Numbered from the stretch's first letter, positions 52,026 to 60,114 are shown. The stretch: DNA of 64,000 nucleotides from TMED109 sp002171375 (GCA_965657505.1 CBFHON010000003.1:131127-195126), one strand, 5' to 3'. The notes: generated by a model not told the origin, from the sequence alone. Program-made: numbers and translations.

Positions 52026-52973
52026 ATGAATAAATTATTATTTATAGGTAATACTCGTTTAGGCGATGCTGTTATGTCTACCGGGTTGCTAAATGAATTA
52101 AGCAGTTATTACACTGCAAAAGTAACTGTAGTATGCGGCAAAGTTGCTGCTCCTATGTTTGAAGATTGTCCATTTGTTGAGAATATAATAAAAATAAATA
52201 AAAAAAAATATAGTATGCATTGGTTAGATATATGGAAGAAAATACGTTTTAACCGGTGGGATATTATTTGTGACTTAAGAAGTACTCCAATTATATGGTT
52301 AGTAAGAGCTAAAAAAAGAATAGTTTTAAACTCCAGTGGAGATAAAATGCATCGTATAGAAAGATTGGCTAAATTAAACCCATCAGGAAGGCTTCCAATT
52401 CCTAAAGTTTGGATAAGTAAAACATCTCTCTTGGAGGCAAAAAATTATTTAAATAATAAGACTGGACCGTTTATAGCTATAGGTGCAACTGCAAATTGGC
52501 CAGCAAAAGTTTGGCCAAGTAATAATTTTGTTTCTTTAATAAGAAAAATTTTAAATTTTGAAGAACTAAAAGGTGGTAAAGTTATTTTAGTTGGGGGACC
52601 TGGTGAGGAAAAAGTTGGAGAAGACTTATATAAAAAGTTAATTGATATTGACCCCATCAATTTAGTAGGTAAGCCTATTTTGCCAACTGCGGCAATATTT
52701 TCATTATCAAGAATTTTTATAGGTAACGATTCAGGATTAATGCACTTATCTGCAGCAACAGGTATTCCAACTTTAGGGTTATTTGGTCCAACAGATGATA
52801 AGTTATATTCTCCTACAGGAAAAAATGCTCTATTTGTAAGAACTCCGCAAAGCCCAAAAGAATTAATGGATATCCCTAATTTTAACCATAGAACTTCGTC
52901 AACATTAATGGAAACGTTAACTGTTAGAATGGTAGAGCATAAAGTTAAAGAATTATTGCTAAGTTCAAAATGA
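52026..52973 (+). CDS. Glycosyltransferase family 9 (heptosyltransferase-like)
   Basis: GT9 members include the heptosyltransferases of lipopolysaccharide inner core. ATG at 52026 (MNKLLFIGNTRLGDAVMSTGLL) is preferred to a TTG four codons upstream that abuts the previous stop. The 315 residues show the N-terminal GNTRLGDAVMSTGLL block, IAIGATANWPAKVWP near the middle and GNDSGLMHLSAATGIPTLGLFGPTDDK, characteristic of GT9. It likely extends the same glycan as the preceding gene; the acceptor is unknown. Confidence 0.83.
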   Translation: MNKLLFIGNTRLGDAVMSTGLLNELSSYYTAKVTVVCGKVAAPMFEDCPFVENIIKINKKKYSMHWLDIWKKIRFNRWDIICDLRSTPIIWLVRAKKRIVLNSSGDKMHRIERLAKLNPSGRLPIPKVWISKTSLLEAKNYLNNKTGPFIAIGATANWPAKVWPSNNFVSLIRKILNFEELKGGKVILVGGPGEEKVGEDLYKKLIDIDPINLVGKPILPTAAIFSLSRIFIGNDSGLMHLSAATGIPTLGLFGPTDDKLYSPTGKNALFVRTPQSPKELMDIPNFNHRTSSTLMETLTVRMVEHKVKELLLSSK

Positions 52974-53016
52974 TCAAATACAATTATTTTTTTAATTACT
53001 TTTTAAAGGAGAAATA

Positions 53017-53304
53017 ATGAAAACCTATTTAATTGCACATATAGAAGTTACTAATCCTGATCTAATGGCAAAATATAGAGAACAAGTTCCTGCAATAGTA
53101 GAAAAATATAACGGTAAATATTTAGTAAGAGGCGGAGAATCAAAAATAATTGAAGGTGATTATTTTAAACATAGAATAGTTATATTAGAATTTCCAGATA
53201 GAAAATCTGCTGATGACTTTTACACTTCTGAGGATTATGCCCCAATAAAAGAATTAAGACTGCAAGCTGGAAATAACTCTTCGGTTTTAGTTGAAGGAAT
53301 TTAA
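53017..53304 (+). CDS. DUF1330 family protein
   Basis: A small (95 residues) ferredoxin-like alpha/beta barrel protein of the DUF1330 family, whose function is unknown. It reads TYLIAHIEVTNPDLMAKYREQV at the start, then KYNGKYLVRGGESKIIEGD and RIVILEFPDRKSADDFYTSEDYAPIKELR. No signal peptide. An AAAGGAG site lies ahead of the ATG. It is convergent with panB, 9 bases away. Confidence 0.85.
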   Translation: MKTYLIAHIEVTNPDLMAKYREQVPAIVEKYNGKYLVRGGESKIIEGDYFKHRIVILEFPDRKSADDFYTSEDYAPIKELRLQAGNNSSVLVEGI

Positions 53305-53320
53305 AGTAATTTATTACTTT
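53303..53320. terminator. Weak hairpin between DUF1330 gene and panB
   Basis: A 7-base arm AAAGTAA (53303-53309) pairs with TTACTTT (53314-53320) across a 4-base loop, followed by TT. It sits at the convergent gene ends and could act as a weak two-way terminator. The stem has a single G:C pair, so I hold this lightly. Confidence 0.35.
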
Positions 53321-54132
53321 TTAATAGTAAATATATTATCAGGAGTAGGAAATTTCTTATTTTTTACTTCTTGAGAATAGTCTGTGACAGCTTTAACTAT
53401 ATTTTCATCAATATTACCATATTTTTTTACAAATTTTGGAGTAAAGGCTCCAAATAAATTTAAAATATCGTGGGAAACTAGAATTTGTCCGTCACAATTT
53501 CTTCCTGCACCTATTCCAATAGTAGGAACATCTATCTTTCTGGTAATATCTGTGGCAACTTCTTCAGGAATAGCCTCAATCACCATTGAGAATGCTCCAG
53601 CTTGAGATATAGATTTTGCATCATTCATTAGTTTAATTGATTCTTTCTCTGTTTTACCTTGAGTAAAAAAACCGCCTAATGTTTGAATTCTCTGAGGCAT
53701 TAGGCCTATATGACCCATTACTGGTATGCCTCTCTGATTGAGAAAAAATATTGTTTCAGCAAATTCTTCACCACCCTCTAATTTTACTGATTGAGCTCCT
53801 GTTTCTCTCATTATTTTACTCGCAGATCTAAATGCAACTTCAGGTGATTCTTCATAACTTCCAAATGGCATATCTACAACTATATGAGGTATATCAGTTG
53901 ATCGTACCACAGCTGCACCATGATTTATCATCATATCTAATGTTACGGATAGTGTATTTTCATGCCCATAAATAGTCATTCCTAAACTGTCGCCTACAAG
54001 AATGATATCTACTTGGTTATTAATTAATCTTGCCATCTGTGCAGTATAACAGACAAGAGATACAATAGGTTCTTGGCTTTGTTCAATTACTTTTTTTCTT
54101 CTGATATCTCTTACTGATAGTCTTTTTTTCAT
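53314..54132 (-). CDS. panB: 3-methyl-2-oxobutanoate hydroxymethyltransferase
   Basis: PanB makes ketopantoate from 2-oxoisovalerate and methylene-tetrahydrofolate in pantothenate and CoA synthesis. The 272-residue TIM barrel shows LVGDSLGMTIYGHENTLSVTLDMM near residue 45, HIGLMPQRIQTLGGF near residue 138, and IEAIPEEVATDIT with GIGAGRNCDGQILVSHDIL, all family blocks. The substrate links it to the valine pathway. It is a single gene on this strand; panC is not nearby. Confidence 0.96.
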   Translation of the reverse strand: MKKRLSVRDIRRKKVIEQSQEPIVSLVCYTAQMARLINNQVDIILVGDSLGMTIYGHENTLSVTLDMMINHGAAVVRSTDIPHIVVDMPFGSYEESPEVAFRSASKIMRETGAQSVKLEGGEEFAETIFFLNQRGIPVMGHIGLMPQRIQTLGGFFTQGKTEKESIKLMNDAKSISQAGAFSMVIEAIPEEVATDITRKIDVPTIGIGAGRNCDGQILVSHDILNLFGAFTPKFVKKYGNIDENIVKAVTDYSQEVKNKKFPTPDNIFTIKK

Positions 54133-54142
54133 TTTATTCTCT

Positions 54143-54165
54143 TTGATAAATTAATTTTTTATCAA
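54143..54165. repeat. Inverted repeat upstream of panB
   Basis: TTGATAAA (54143-54150) and TTTATCAA (54158-54165) form an 8-base inverted repeat with a 7-base spacer, 11 bases upstream of the panB start. It may form an RNA hairpin in the panB leader or serve as an operator. The position is suggestive but the sequence is AT-rich and may be chance. Confidence 0.35.
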
Positions 54166-54172
54166 TTATAGC

Positions 54173-54190
54173 AAAAAAATTTTTTTTTTT
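54173..54190. promoter_or_regulatory. A7T11 tract upstream of the bfd promoter
   Basis: Seven A followed by eleven T (54173-54190), about 33 bases upstream of the bfd -35. Such tracts bend DNA, and AT tracts upstream of a -35 can act as UP elements, although usually closer. Also lies upstream of panB on the other strand. No function is established here. Confidence 0.35.
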
Positions 54191-54222
54191 AAGTAATATT
54201 TATTTATTTTTTTTATTTGCGA

Positions 54223-54251
54223 TTGACTTTCATTATCATTTATAATTTAAT
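54223..54251 (+). promoter_or_regulatory. bfd promoter with TGA-N9-TCA iron box over the -35
   Basis: TTGACT (54223-54228) and TTTAAT (54246-54251) are 17 bases apart, a good sigma70 match. The iron-responsive pattern TGA-N9-TCA spans 54224-54238 and overlaps the -35. On the other strand it reads TGATAATGAAAGTCA, also an 11-of-14 match to the TGATAAT-N-ATTATCA Fur core. Such boxes are recognised by RirA in some alphaproteobacteria. A bound regulator would block polymerase, so iron-dependent control is inferred. Confidence 0.65.
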
Positions 54252-54275
54252 ACACTTATCGGGATAGGAGAAAAT

Positions 54276-54497
54276 ATGTACGTTTGTATATGCAACGCAT
54301 TCACATGTAAAGATGTTAAAAAAGTAAGAGATCAAGGTGTATCTAAATCTGGTCAAGTATATAAAAAGCTTGGCTGTAGTATGCAGTGTGGCAAGTGTTT
54401 AAAAACTATCGATAGTCTTCTAAAAGAACAGCATGAATCAGATTCTATCAATAATCAAAATATTAAAGATTATAATTTTTTTCCTGTAAACGCATAA
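54276..54497 (+). CDS. bfd: Bacterioferritin-associated ferredoxin
   Basis: Bfd is a small [2Fe-2S] protein that reduces iron in bacterioferritin for release. The 73 residues show the four cysteine ligands in the order of the family, CIC at residues 4-6 and CSMQCGKC near residues 34-41, flanked by AFTCKDVKKVRDQG. A tail of about 20 polar residues follows. A strong AGGAG ribosome-binding site precedes the ATG, and the partner bfr gene follows in the same direction after 178 bases. Confidence 0.9.
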   Translation: MYVCICNAFTCKDVKKVRDQGVSKSGQVYKKLGCSMQCGKCLKTIDSLLKEQHESDSINNQNIKDYNFFPVNA

Positions 54498-54573
54498 AAT
54501 TTAACTGCTTCGAGTATATTTCCTTTTTAAAAAATGTTTTGATTTAGAGTCTAATTAAATATTATTTTGCGAA

Positions 54574-54588
54574 TGAGAGTGCCTCTCA
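54574..54588. promoter_or_regulatory. Palindromic TGA-N9-TCA box upstream of bfr
   Basis: TGAGAG-TGC-CTCTCA (54574-54588) is a perfect 6-base inverted repeat around a 3-base centre and fits TGA-N9-TCA. It is in the 178-base bfd-bfr gap, which contains no gene. TTGATT at 54614-54619 with TATTAT at 54638-54643 (18-base spacer) is a possible, weaker bfr promoter downstream of the box. Regulation by iron is inferred from the match and the gene. Confidence 0.6.
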
Positions 54589-54675
54589 AGTGCTTGATTT
54601 TAAACAATTTTTCTTGATTATTGTTAATATTTAGCCATATTATTATAGTAATAAAAAACTATTTAGGAGGTACTA

Positions 54676-55140
54676 ATGAAAGGCGATAAAGAAGTCATTA
54701 AACACTTTAATACTATTTTAACAAATGAATTAACTGCTATAAACCAATATTTTCTTCATTCTAGAATGTTTAAAGATTGGGGTTATGAAAAACTTGGTTC
54801 CAAAGAATATGAAGAATCAATTGATGAGATGAAACATGCTGATCAACTTATTGAAAGAATTTTATTTTTAGATGGTATACCAAATGTACAGGAAATGCAT
54901 AAGATTATGATTGGTGAAGACCCAATAGAATGTTTAAAATGTGATTTTCAAATAGAAGTAAAGGCAATACCTGACCTTAAAGAAGCCATCAAATATTGTG
55001 AAAAGGTCTCAGATTTTGTTAGCAGAGATATCTTAAGACAAATACTTGATTCCGAAGAAGAGCATTATGATTGGTTAGAAACTCAATTAGAATTAGCTAA
55101 TAAAATTGGAAGAGAAAACTGGTTGCAATCGCAAATGTAA
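54676..55140 (+). CDS. bfr: Bacterioferritin
   Basis: Bacterioferritin stores iron in a 24-subunit shell with heme between subunits. The 154 residues are collinear with the E. coli protein: Glu18 in TNELTAINQYF, the ferroxidase glutamate, heme-ligand methionine and histidine in DEMKHADQL near residues 50-54, and the last diiron ligands in DSEEEHYDWLE near residues 126-132. The C-terminus LQSQM is conserved. An AGGAGG site lies 6 bases before the ATG. bfd upstream is its reductase partner. Confidence 0.96.
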   Translation: MKGDKEVIKHFNTILTNELTAINQYFLHSRMFKDWGYEKLGSKEYEESIDEMKHADQLIERILFLDGIPNVQEMHKIMIGEDPIECLKCDFQIEVKAIPDLKEAIKYCEKVSDFVSRDILRQILDSEEEHYDWLETQLELANKIGRENWLQSQM

Positions 55141-55150
55141 TTAATAACTT

Positions 55151-55169
55151 TTAATTCTTCTTGAATTAA
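55151..55169. repeat. Short inverted repeat after bfr
   Basis: TTAATTC (55151-55157) and GAATTAA (55163-55169) pair around a 5-base loop, 10 bases after the bfr stop. There is no T-run after it, so it is a poor terminator candidate. It lies in the 93-base gap to the next gene. Confidence 0.3.
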
Positions 55170-55233
55170 CTATATATTATCTGTGCAATTTATATATATT
55201 GTAAGTATATTTTTATAATTTAAGGAGACTGAG

Positions 55234-56085
55234 TTGAAAGAGTTTTTTTCTGGTACTGATAATTATGTTGCCACAGATGAATTAGCGTTAGCGGTAAATG
55301 CTGCTATTACTCTAGAAAGACCATTATTAATAAAAGGTGAGCCTGGCACTGGTAAGACAATGCTTGCTGAAGAAGTTGCTAATTCACTTGGAAAGTCATT
55401 AATAAGATGGCACGTAAAATCTACAACTAAAGCACAACAAGGCTTATATGAATATGACGCTGTCTCAAGATTAAGAGATTCACAATTAGGAGACGCTAGA
55501 GTAGAAGATATAAATAATTATATTAAAAGAGGAGTTCTATGGGATGCTTTTGAGGCTAAAGATAAACCTGTTTTGCTAATTGATGAAGTTGATAAGGCAG
55601 ATATAGAGTTTCCTAATGATCTGCTTTTGGAATTAGATAAAATGGAATTCTATGTTTACGAGACCAAGCAAAATGTAGTTGCAAAAAAAAGACCAATAGT
55701 GATTATAACTTCAAATAATGAGAAAGATTTACCAGATGCTTTTTTAAGAAGATGCTTTTTTCATTACATTAGGTTTCCAGATGAAGTAACCATGAAATCT
55801 ATTATTGAAGTTCACTTTCCTAAAATTAAAAAGAATTTGATAGATTCTGCTTTAAAATCATTTTTTGAAGTCAGAGAAGTTCCAGGAATTAAGAAGAAAC
55901 CATCTACGTCAGAATTATTAGATTGGATAAAATTATTATTGGCTGAGGATGTACCTCCTGAATTATTAAGAGAAAAAGACTCTAAGAACGCATTACCTCC
56001 TTTATACGGAGCACTTTTAAAGAATGAAGCAGATGTTCATATGTTTGAGAGACTTGCCTTTATGGCGAGACGAGATAATAACTAA
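55234..56085 (+). CDS. MoxR-type AAA+ ATPase (CoxD-like)
   Basis: MoxR ATPases act with von Willebrand A proteins to mature or insert metal centres in partner enzymes. The 283 residues hold the Walker A motif GEPGTGKT at residues 35-42, Walker B VLLIDEVDKAD near residue 112 and a sensor region ITSNNEKDLPDAFLRRCFFHYI near residue 165. The TTG at 55234 follows AAGGAG and gives the best start. It precedes the exported protein at 56103 and the CoxE-type gene; in carbon monoxide dehydrogenase clusters the same ATPase and VWA pair are CoxD and CoxE. Confidence 0.85.
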   Translation: MKEFFSGTDNYVATDELALAVNAAITLERPLLIKGEPGTGKTMLAEEVANSLGKSLIRWHVKSTTKAQQGLYEYDAVSRLRDSQLGDARVEDINNYIKRGVLWDAFEAKDKPVLLIDEVDKADIEFPNDLLLELDKMEFYVYETKQNVVAKKRPIVIITSNNEKDLPDAFLRRCFFHYIRFPDEVTMKSIIEVHFPKIKKNLIDSALKSFFEVREVPGIKKKPSTSELLDWIKLLLAEDVPPELLREKDSKNALPPLYGALLKNEADVHMFERLAFMARRDNN

Positions 56086-56102
56086 AATTAGGAGTAAATA
56101 TA

Positions 56103-56483
56103 ATGAGTAATAATTTCAACTATAATTTTTTTAGTAAATTGATTGTGTTTATAATTGTGTTTTTTGGATATTTTTCACAAGCTTTTGGGAAAGAAATATG
56201 TGTTACAAATTTTGGAAAAGATCCTGTAGCAATGATTGTTGGACATTCTATGCAATGGGTAGACCCAAGAAGGGGAAGATGTCTTAAAACTAATGAAGTT
56301 GAAGCATTAATCCAGAATATAGAAGTTAAAGATGTATGTTCGTTTGATGAAAAAACAGCTACTGTAGATTTAGTAACTTATGCTTGCTTTAGGGTTAAAG
56401 GTACTTCAGGAGAGTGTTCTCCGGAAATAGAAAGCTGGGAATTTCCTGAAGATTGTGAAAAAAGAGTTAAAAGATCTGATTAA
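56103..56483 (+). CDS. Small exported six-cysteine protein between moxR and coxE, unknown
   Basis: I do not recognise this 126-residue protein. Residues 1-29 form a signal peptide with a hydrophobic core (LIVFIIVFFGYFSQAFG). The mature part has six cysteines spread over it (EICV, GRCL, DVCS, YACF, GECS, EDCE) and is mildly acidic. It is 17 bases after the MoxR gene and 14 bases before the CoxE-type gene, so it is probably co-transcribed. An exported protein between two cytoplasmic maturation genes is unusual. Confidence 0.7.
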   Translation: MSNNFNYNFFSKLIVFIIVFFGYFSQAFGKEICVTNFGKDPVAMIVGHSMQWVDPRRGRCLKTNEVEALIQNIEVKDVCSFDEKTATVDLVTYACFRVKGTSGECSPEIESWEFPEDCEKRVKRSD

Positions 56484-56497
56484 GTATTGGAAAATTA

Positions 56498-57676
56498 TTG
56501 TTTATAAGGTTTTTGCACCAGCTTAAAGAAGCAGGCGTTCCAGTATCAATCAGAGAGTATTTAGATTTCTTAGCTGGTTTAGATAAAGGTATTACTAATC
56601 TTAACACTGATTCATTTTATCATTTTGCAAGAGCATCACTTGTAAAAGATGAAAGATATTATGATAGATTTGATAGAACTTTTTCTGAGTTTTTTGAGGG
56701 AGCACTCAAAAAAGGTGGAGAGATACTAAATAATATTCCTGAAGAATGGATTAAAAATGCTCTACAAAAAAACCTTACAAAAGAAGATAAAGAAAAAATA
56801 GATTCTTTAGGTGGCTGGGATAAGCTATTAGAAACTTTGAAAGAGCGCCTTAAAGAGCAAAAGAAAAGACATCAAGGTGGAAATAAATGGATAGGAACAG
56901 GTGGTACTTCTCCGTTTGGTTCTGGCGGATATAATCCTGAAGGAATAAGAATTGGAAATGAGGGTAAAAGACAAGGCAAGGCTGTAAAAGTCTGGGAGAA
57001 AAGGCTATGGACAAATTTTGATGATAAAAAAACACTAGGTATCAGAGATATTAGAGTAGCAGTAAGAAGATTAAGACACTTTGCACGAACTGGTACTCCC
57101 GACGAATTTGATCTAAACGGAACAATATCTGCTACAGCGAATAATGGCGGATATTTAGACGTCAAAATGGTGCCTGAAAGAAAAAATAGGGTAAAGTTAT
57201 TATTATTTCTAGATGTAGGAGGTTCTATGGACCCTTATGTAGAAGCGTGCGAAGAATTATTTTCTGCATCAAAAAGTGAATTTAAAGATTTGGAGCACTT
57301 CTATTTTCATAATTGCCCATACGAAATTCTATGGAAAAATAATCCTCGTTCTTCGGAGGATATAATTTCTACTTGGGACATTATAAGAAAGTATGGAAGT
57401 GATTATAGAGTATTATTTGTAGGTGATGCCTCAATGAGCCCATATGAGGTAGCTTATGCAGGTGGGTCAATTGAACATTGGAATGAAGAATCAGGGGCGA
57501 CATGGTTAGATAGAATAACCTCTCATTTTGATTCAGTAGCCTGGCTAAATCCTGAAAATAAAAAAATATGGAATTCTTCTGCATCAAATAAAATGATAAG
57601 AGAAATATTTGATGAAAGAATGTATGAGTTAAATTTAAGTGGTATCGAAGCTGCTATGAAAAAACTTTCTCGATAA
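56498..57676 (+). CDS. CoxE-type von Willebrand factor A domain protein (TTG start)
   Basis: Works as the partner of the MoxR-type ATPase. The 392 residues contain a helical N-terminal region (MFIRFLHQLKEAGVPVSIREYLDFL), a middle Gly-rich linker (GGTSPFGSGGYNPEGIRIG) and a VWA domain starting near residue 230 with LLLFLDVGGSMDPYV. The metal site is DVGGS rather than DxSxS, as is usual in this CoxE group. The C-terminus DASMSPYEVAYAGGSIEHWNEESG and TWLDRITSHFDSVAWLNPE is family-typical. Best start is TTG at 56498. Confidence 0.82.
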   Translation: MFIRFLHQLKEAGVPVSIREYLDFLAGLDKGITNLNTDSFYHFARASLVKDERYYDRFDRTFSEFFEGALKKGGEILNNIPEEWIKNALQKNLTKEDKEKIDSLGGWDKLLETLKERLKEQKKRHQGGNKWIGTGGTSPFGSGGYNPEGIRIGNEGKRQGKAVKVWEKRLWTNFDDKKTLGIRDIRVAVRRLRHFARTGTPDEFDLNGTISATANNGGYLDVKMVPERKNRVKLLLFLDVGGSMDPYVEACEELFSASKSEFKDLEHFYFHNCPYEILWKNNPRSSEDIISTWDIIRKYGSDYRVLFVGDASMSPYEVAYAGGSIEHWNEESGATWLDRITSHFDSVAWLNPENKKIWNSSASNKMIREIFDERMYELNLSGIEAAMKKLSR

Positions 57677-57682
57677 TATTCA

Positions 57683-58390
57683 TTATATAGCTAAATATTT
57701 ATCTCTTGTTTTAGTATCTTTTTGTAAATCATTTAAAGATCCAGTCCAAACAGCCTTACCTTTATCTATGATAATTGCCTCTTTGGCCACTTCCATGCAA
57801 AAGTGCATATTTTGCTCAGCTAAAAGAATAGTTACGCCAAGCTTCTTTAAATTTTCTAATATTTTAGCTATGTCTTCAACTATAATTGGAGCAAGGCCTT
57901 CAGATGGTTCATCTAATAAAAGTATTTCTGGGTTACCAACTAAAGTTCTAGCGATTGATAGCATTTGTTGTTCTCCCCCAGAAAGTTGGCCAGCTTGTCT
58001 GTTCTTTAATTTTACTAATATAGGAAAAGTTTCCCAAATTTTATCAATTGGCCAATTATCTATTCCATTCAAATTATTTTTTTTTCCAAGTTCTAGATTT
58101 TCCTCAACAGTGTGTTCCGGAAAAACTTGTCTATCTTCTGGCACATAACCGATACCAGCTAAAGCTCTTTTACTTGTAGATTGTTTTATTAACTCTTTAC
58201 CTTTAAGTTTTATAGAGCCTGACTTAACATTTATTAATCCAGTAATGGCTTTGAAAGTAGAGCTTTTTCCAGCACCATTTCTACCAAGTAAAGCTATAAT
58301 ATTGTTTTTTTTAATATTTAAACTCATTTCAAAAAGAACTTGGCTATTTCCATAGAAAGCATTAATACTTTTGGTTTCTAATAAATTCAT
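57683..58390 (-). CDS. livF: Branched-chain amino acid-type ABC transporter, ATP-binding protein LivF-like
   Basis: The last gene of the transporter operon, one of two ATPases. The 235-residue protein shows Walker A GRNGAGKSS, the Q loop in YVPEDRQVFPEHTV, the signature LSGGEQQMLSIAR and Walker B EILLLDEPSEGLAP. EDRQVFPEHTVEENLELG is typical of LivF. Its start ATG shares one base with the stop of livG. Transport substrate is not shown by the ATPase sequence. Confidence 0.92.
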   Translation of the reverse strand: MNLLETKSINAFYGNSQVLFEMSLNIKKNNIIALLGRNGAGKSSTFKAITGLINVKSGSIKLKGKELIKQSTSKRALAGIGYVPEDRQVFPEHTVEENLELGKKNNLNGIDNWPIDKIWETFPILVKLKNRQAGQLSGGEQQMLSIARTLVGNPEILLLDEPSEGLAPIIVEDIAKILENLKKLGVTILLAEQNMHFCMEVAKEAIIIDKGKAVWTGSLNDLQKDTKTRDKYLAI

Positions 58391-59133
58391 TATTTTTTTC
58401 CTCCGCCAAGATAAGCTTTAATAACAGCTTGATTCTTTTTAATTTCCTTAGGAGTTCCTTTTGCAATTACAGCCCCTTGTTGTAGTACAAAAATAGTTTG
58501 CGCAATATCAAAAACGATATCCATATCATGTTCAATAAAAAGAACGGTCATTTTAGTTTTTTGCCAAAGTTCTTTAATTCTCTTGATCATTTCCCATCTT
58601 TCCTCTGGACCCATTCCAGCGGTTGGTTCATCTAATAATAAAACTTTTGGTTTAAGTGCTAATGCTAATGCTATATCTAATAGTTTTTGATCTCCATGAC
58701 TTAATTCTGCACTTATTGTATTATAAACTTTCTTTAAGCCAGTAAGCTCAGCAATATTATTGGCTTCTTCATTAACTGAATGTGAAGAGAATCTATCCCA
58801 CATATTATTTAATCCATGTATTTTTGCTAGTAATGCCATTTTAATTGATTCTTTTACGCTTAAAGTAGGAAATATATTTGTTATTTGAAATGCTCGAGCG
58901 ATTCCTAGATGTGTAATTTCTGTTTCTTTTAAATTTGTAATATTATTATTACCTATAAATATTTTGCCTTCGTCAATACTAATTTTACCTGTAATTAAAT
59001 TAAATATAGTTGTTTTACCTGCACCATTTGGGCCAATTAGAGCATTTATGGAATTTGGCTTAAGTTCAATAGAAACATTATTTGTTGCTTTTATACCTCC
59101 AAAACTTTTGCTAATTCCTGTAATTTTTAACAT
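58390..59133 (-). CDS. livG: Branched-chain amino acid-type ABC transporter, ATP-binding protein LivG-like
   Basis: The second ATPase of the system. The 247 residues show KSFGGIKATNNVSIEL at the start, Walker A GPNGAGKTT, the LivG-specific helical insert with LGIARAFQITNIFPTLSV and the signature AELSHGDQKLLDIALALALKPKVLLLDEPTAGMGPEE. The ATP-binding protein pair and the two permeases make a complete system. It starts 6 bases after the livM stop. Confidence 0.92.
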   Translation of the reverse strand: MLKITGISKSFGGIKATNNVSIELKPNSINALIGPNGAGKTTIFNLITGKISIDEGKIFIGNNNITNLKETEITHLGIARAFQITNIFPTLSVKESIKMALLAKIHGLNNMWDRFSSHSVNEEANNIAELTGLKKVYNTISAELSHGDQKLLDIALALALKPKVLLLDEPTAGMGPEERWEMIKRIKELWQKTKMTVLFIEHDMDIVFDIAQTIFVLQQGAVIAKGTPKEIKKNQAVIKAYLGGGKK

Positions 59134-59139
59134 AATATA

Positions 59140-60114
59140 TTACTTTCTATAAAATTTAATGAGAAGCCAATCTAAGAGCCCTCTTCTTAAACCTAATACA
59201 AAACTTAAAATAACTAATCCAAGAACTAATCCATAGTATCTTGTATTAGCTGTTACAAAATCATTTAATATTTCAAATATAAATGCTCCCATAAGAGGAC
59301 CTAAAAAGGAATGCATGCCACCAAGTAGAATCATAAATAAAGGTTCAGCGGACTTAGCCCAAAAAGCCCATTCCGGATAGGCACCTACATCGAGCAACGC
59401 TTGGAGAGAGCCGGCAAGTCCTGCTATTGAACCTGCAATAATAAATGCAATTAGTTTATGTCTTTGGTTATTAAAACCAAGTGCTGCAGGCCTGTCTGGA
59501 TTATCTCTTATCATTCTTAAACCATAACCAAATGGAGATTCTATTAATTGCCTCAACAAAACTATTGTTATTATTGATATAAAAATAGTAAATGCATAAA
59601 AATCAAAAGGTTTACCCAGATCTATTCCTAAGAATGGAGGTTTGGGAAATCCTCCCATTAGACCTTGATCACCTCCAGTAATATCAACTAAAGCTAGAAT
59701 AATACTATAAATTAACATTTGAAATGCTAGCGTTAGAAATGAAAAGTATATATCTTTAAGTCTTATGCAAATAGCACCAATAAATGCAGCTAATATAGTT
59801 GATATGAATATTGCTGAAATTATAGCAGCTGGAATAGATAGGCTTCCTAAGTTGCTTACAATACTTGATTGCAAGAATAATCCTAATGTATATGCTCCAG
59901 AAGCAAAAAATGCTGCATGACCAAATGCTACAAGACCTAAATATCCTATTAAAATATTTAAAGACAATGCAAAAAGGCCTAATATAAAAACTTTTTGAAT
60001 AATATCATGTATGCCTGGAGATGGAATAACAAAGAAAAATATAAGTAAAAATATCCATACAATTAGACCAATAATAGCGTCTCTTTTAAAATTATCTTTT
60101 TTTAAAAAAGCCAT
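59140..60114 (-). CDS. livM: Branched-chain amino acid-type ABC transporter, permease LivM-like
   Basis: An integral membrane permease with about nine hydrophobic segments over 324 residues. The family pattern is visible: LSLNILIGYLGLVAFGHAAFFASGAYTLG near residue 55, the cytoplasmic coupling segment SPFGYGLRMIRDNPDRPAALGFN near residue 190 and AGLAGSLQALL. The start codon shares one base with the livH stop. Together with LivH it forms the channel. Confidence 0.92.
   Translation of the reverse strand: MAFLKKDNFKRDAIIGLIVWIFLLIFFFVIPSPGIHDIIQKVFILGLFALSLNILIGYLGLVAFGHAAFFASGAYTLGLFLQSSIVSNLGSLSIPAAIISAIFISTILAAFIGAICIRLKDIYFSFLTLAFQMLIYSIILALVDITGGDQGLMGGFPKPPFLGIDLGKPFDFYAFTIFISIITIVLLRQLIESPFGYGLRMIRDNPDRPAALGFNNQRHKLIAFIIAGSIAGLAGSLQALLDVGAYPEWAFWAKSAEPLFMILLGGMHSFLGPLMGAFIFEILNDFVTANTRYYGLVLGLVILSFVLGLRRGLLDWLLIKFYRK

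Noticed and set aside
54498..54675. Small gene in the bfd-bfr gap
   Set aside because: No open frame of useful length with a ribosome-binding site was found; the gap is explained by the bfr control region.
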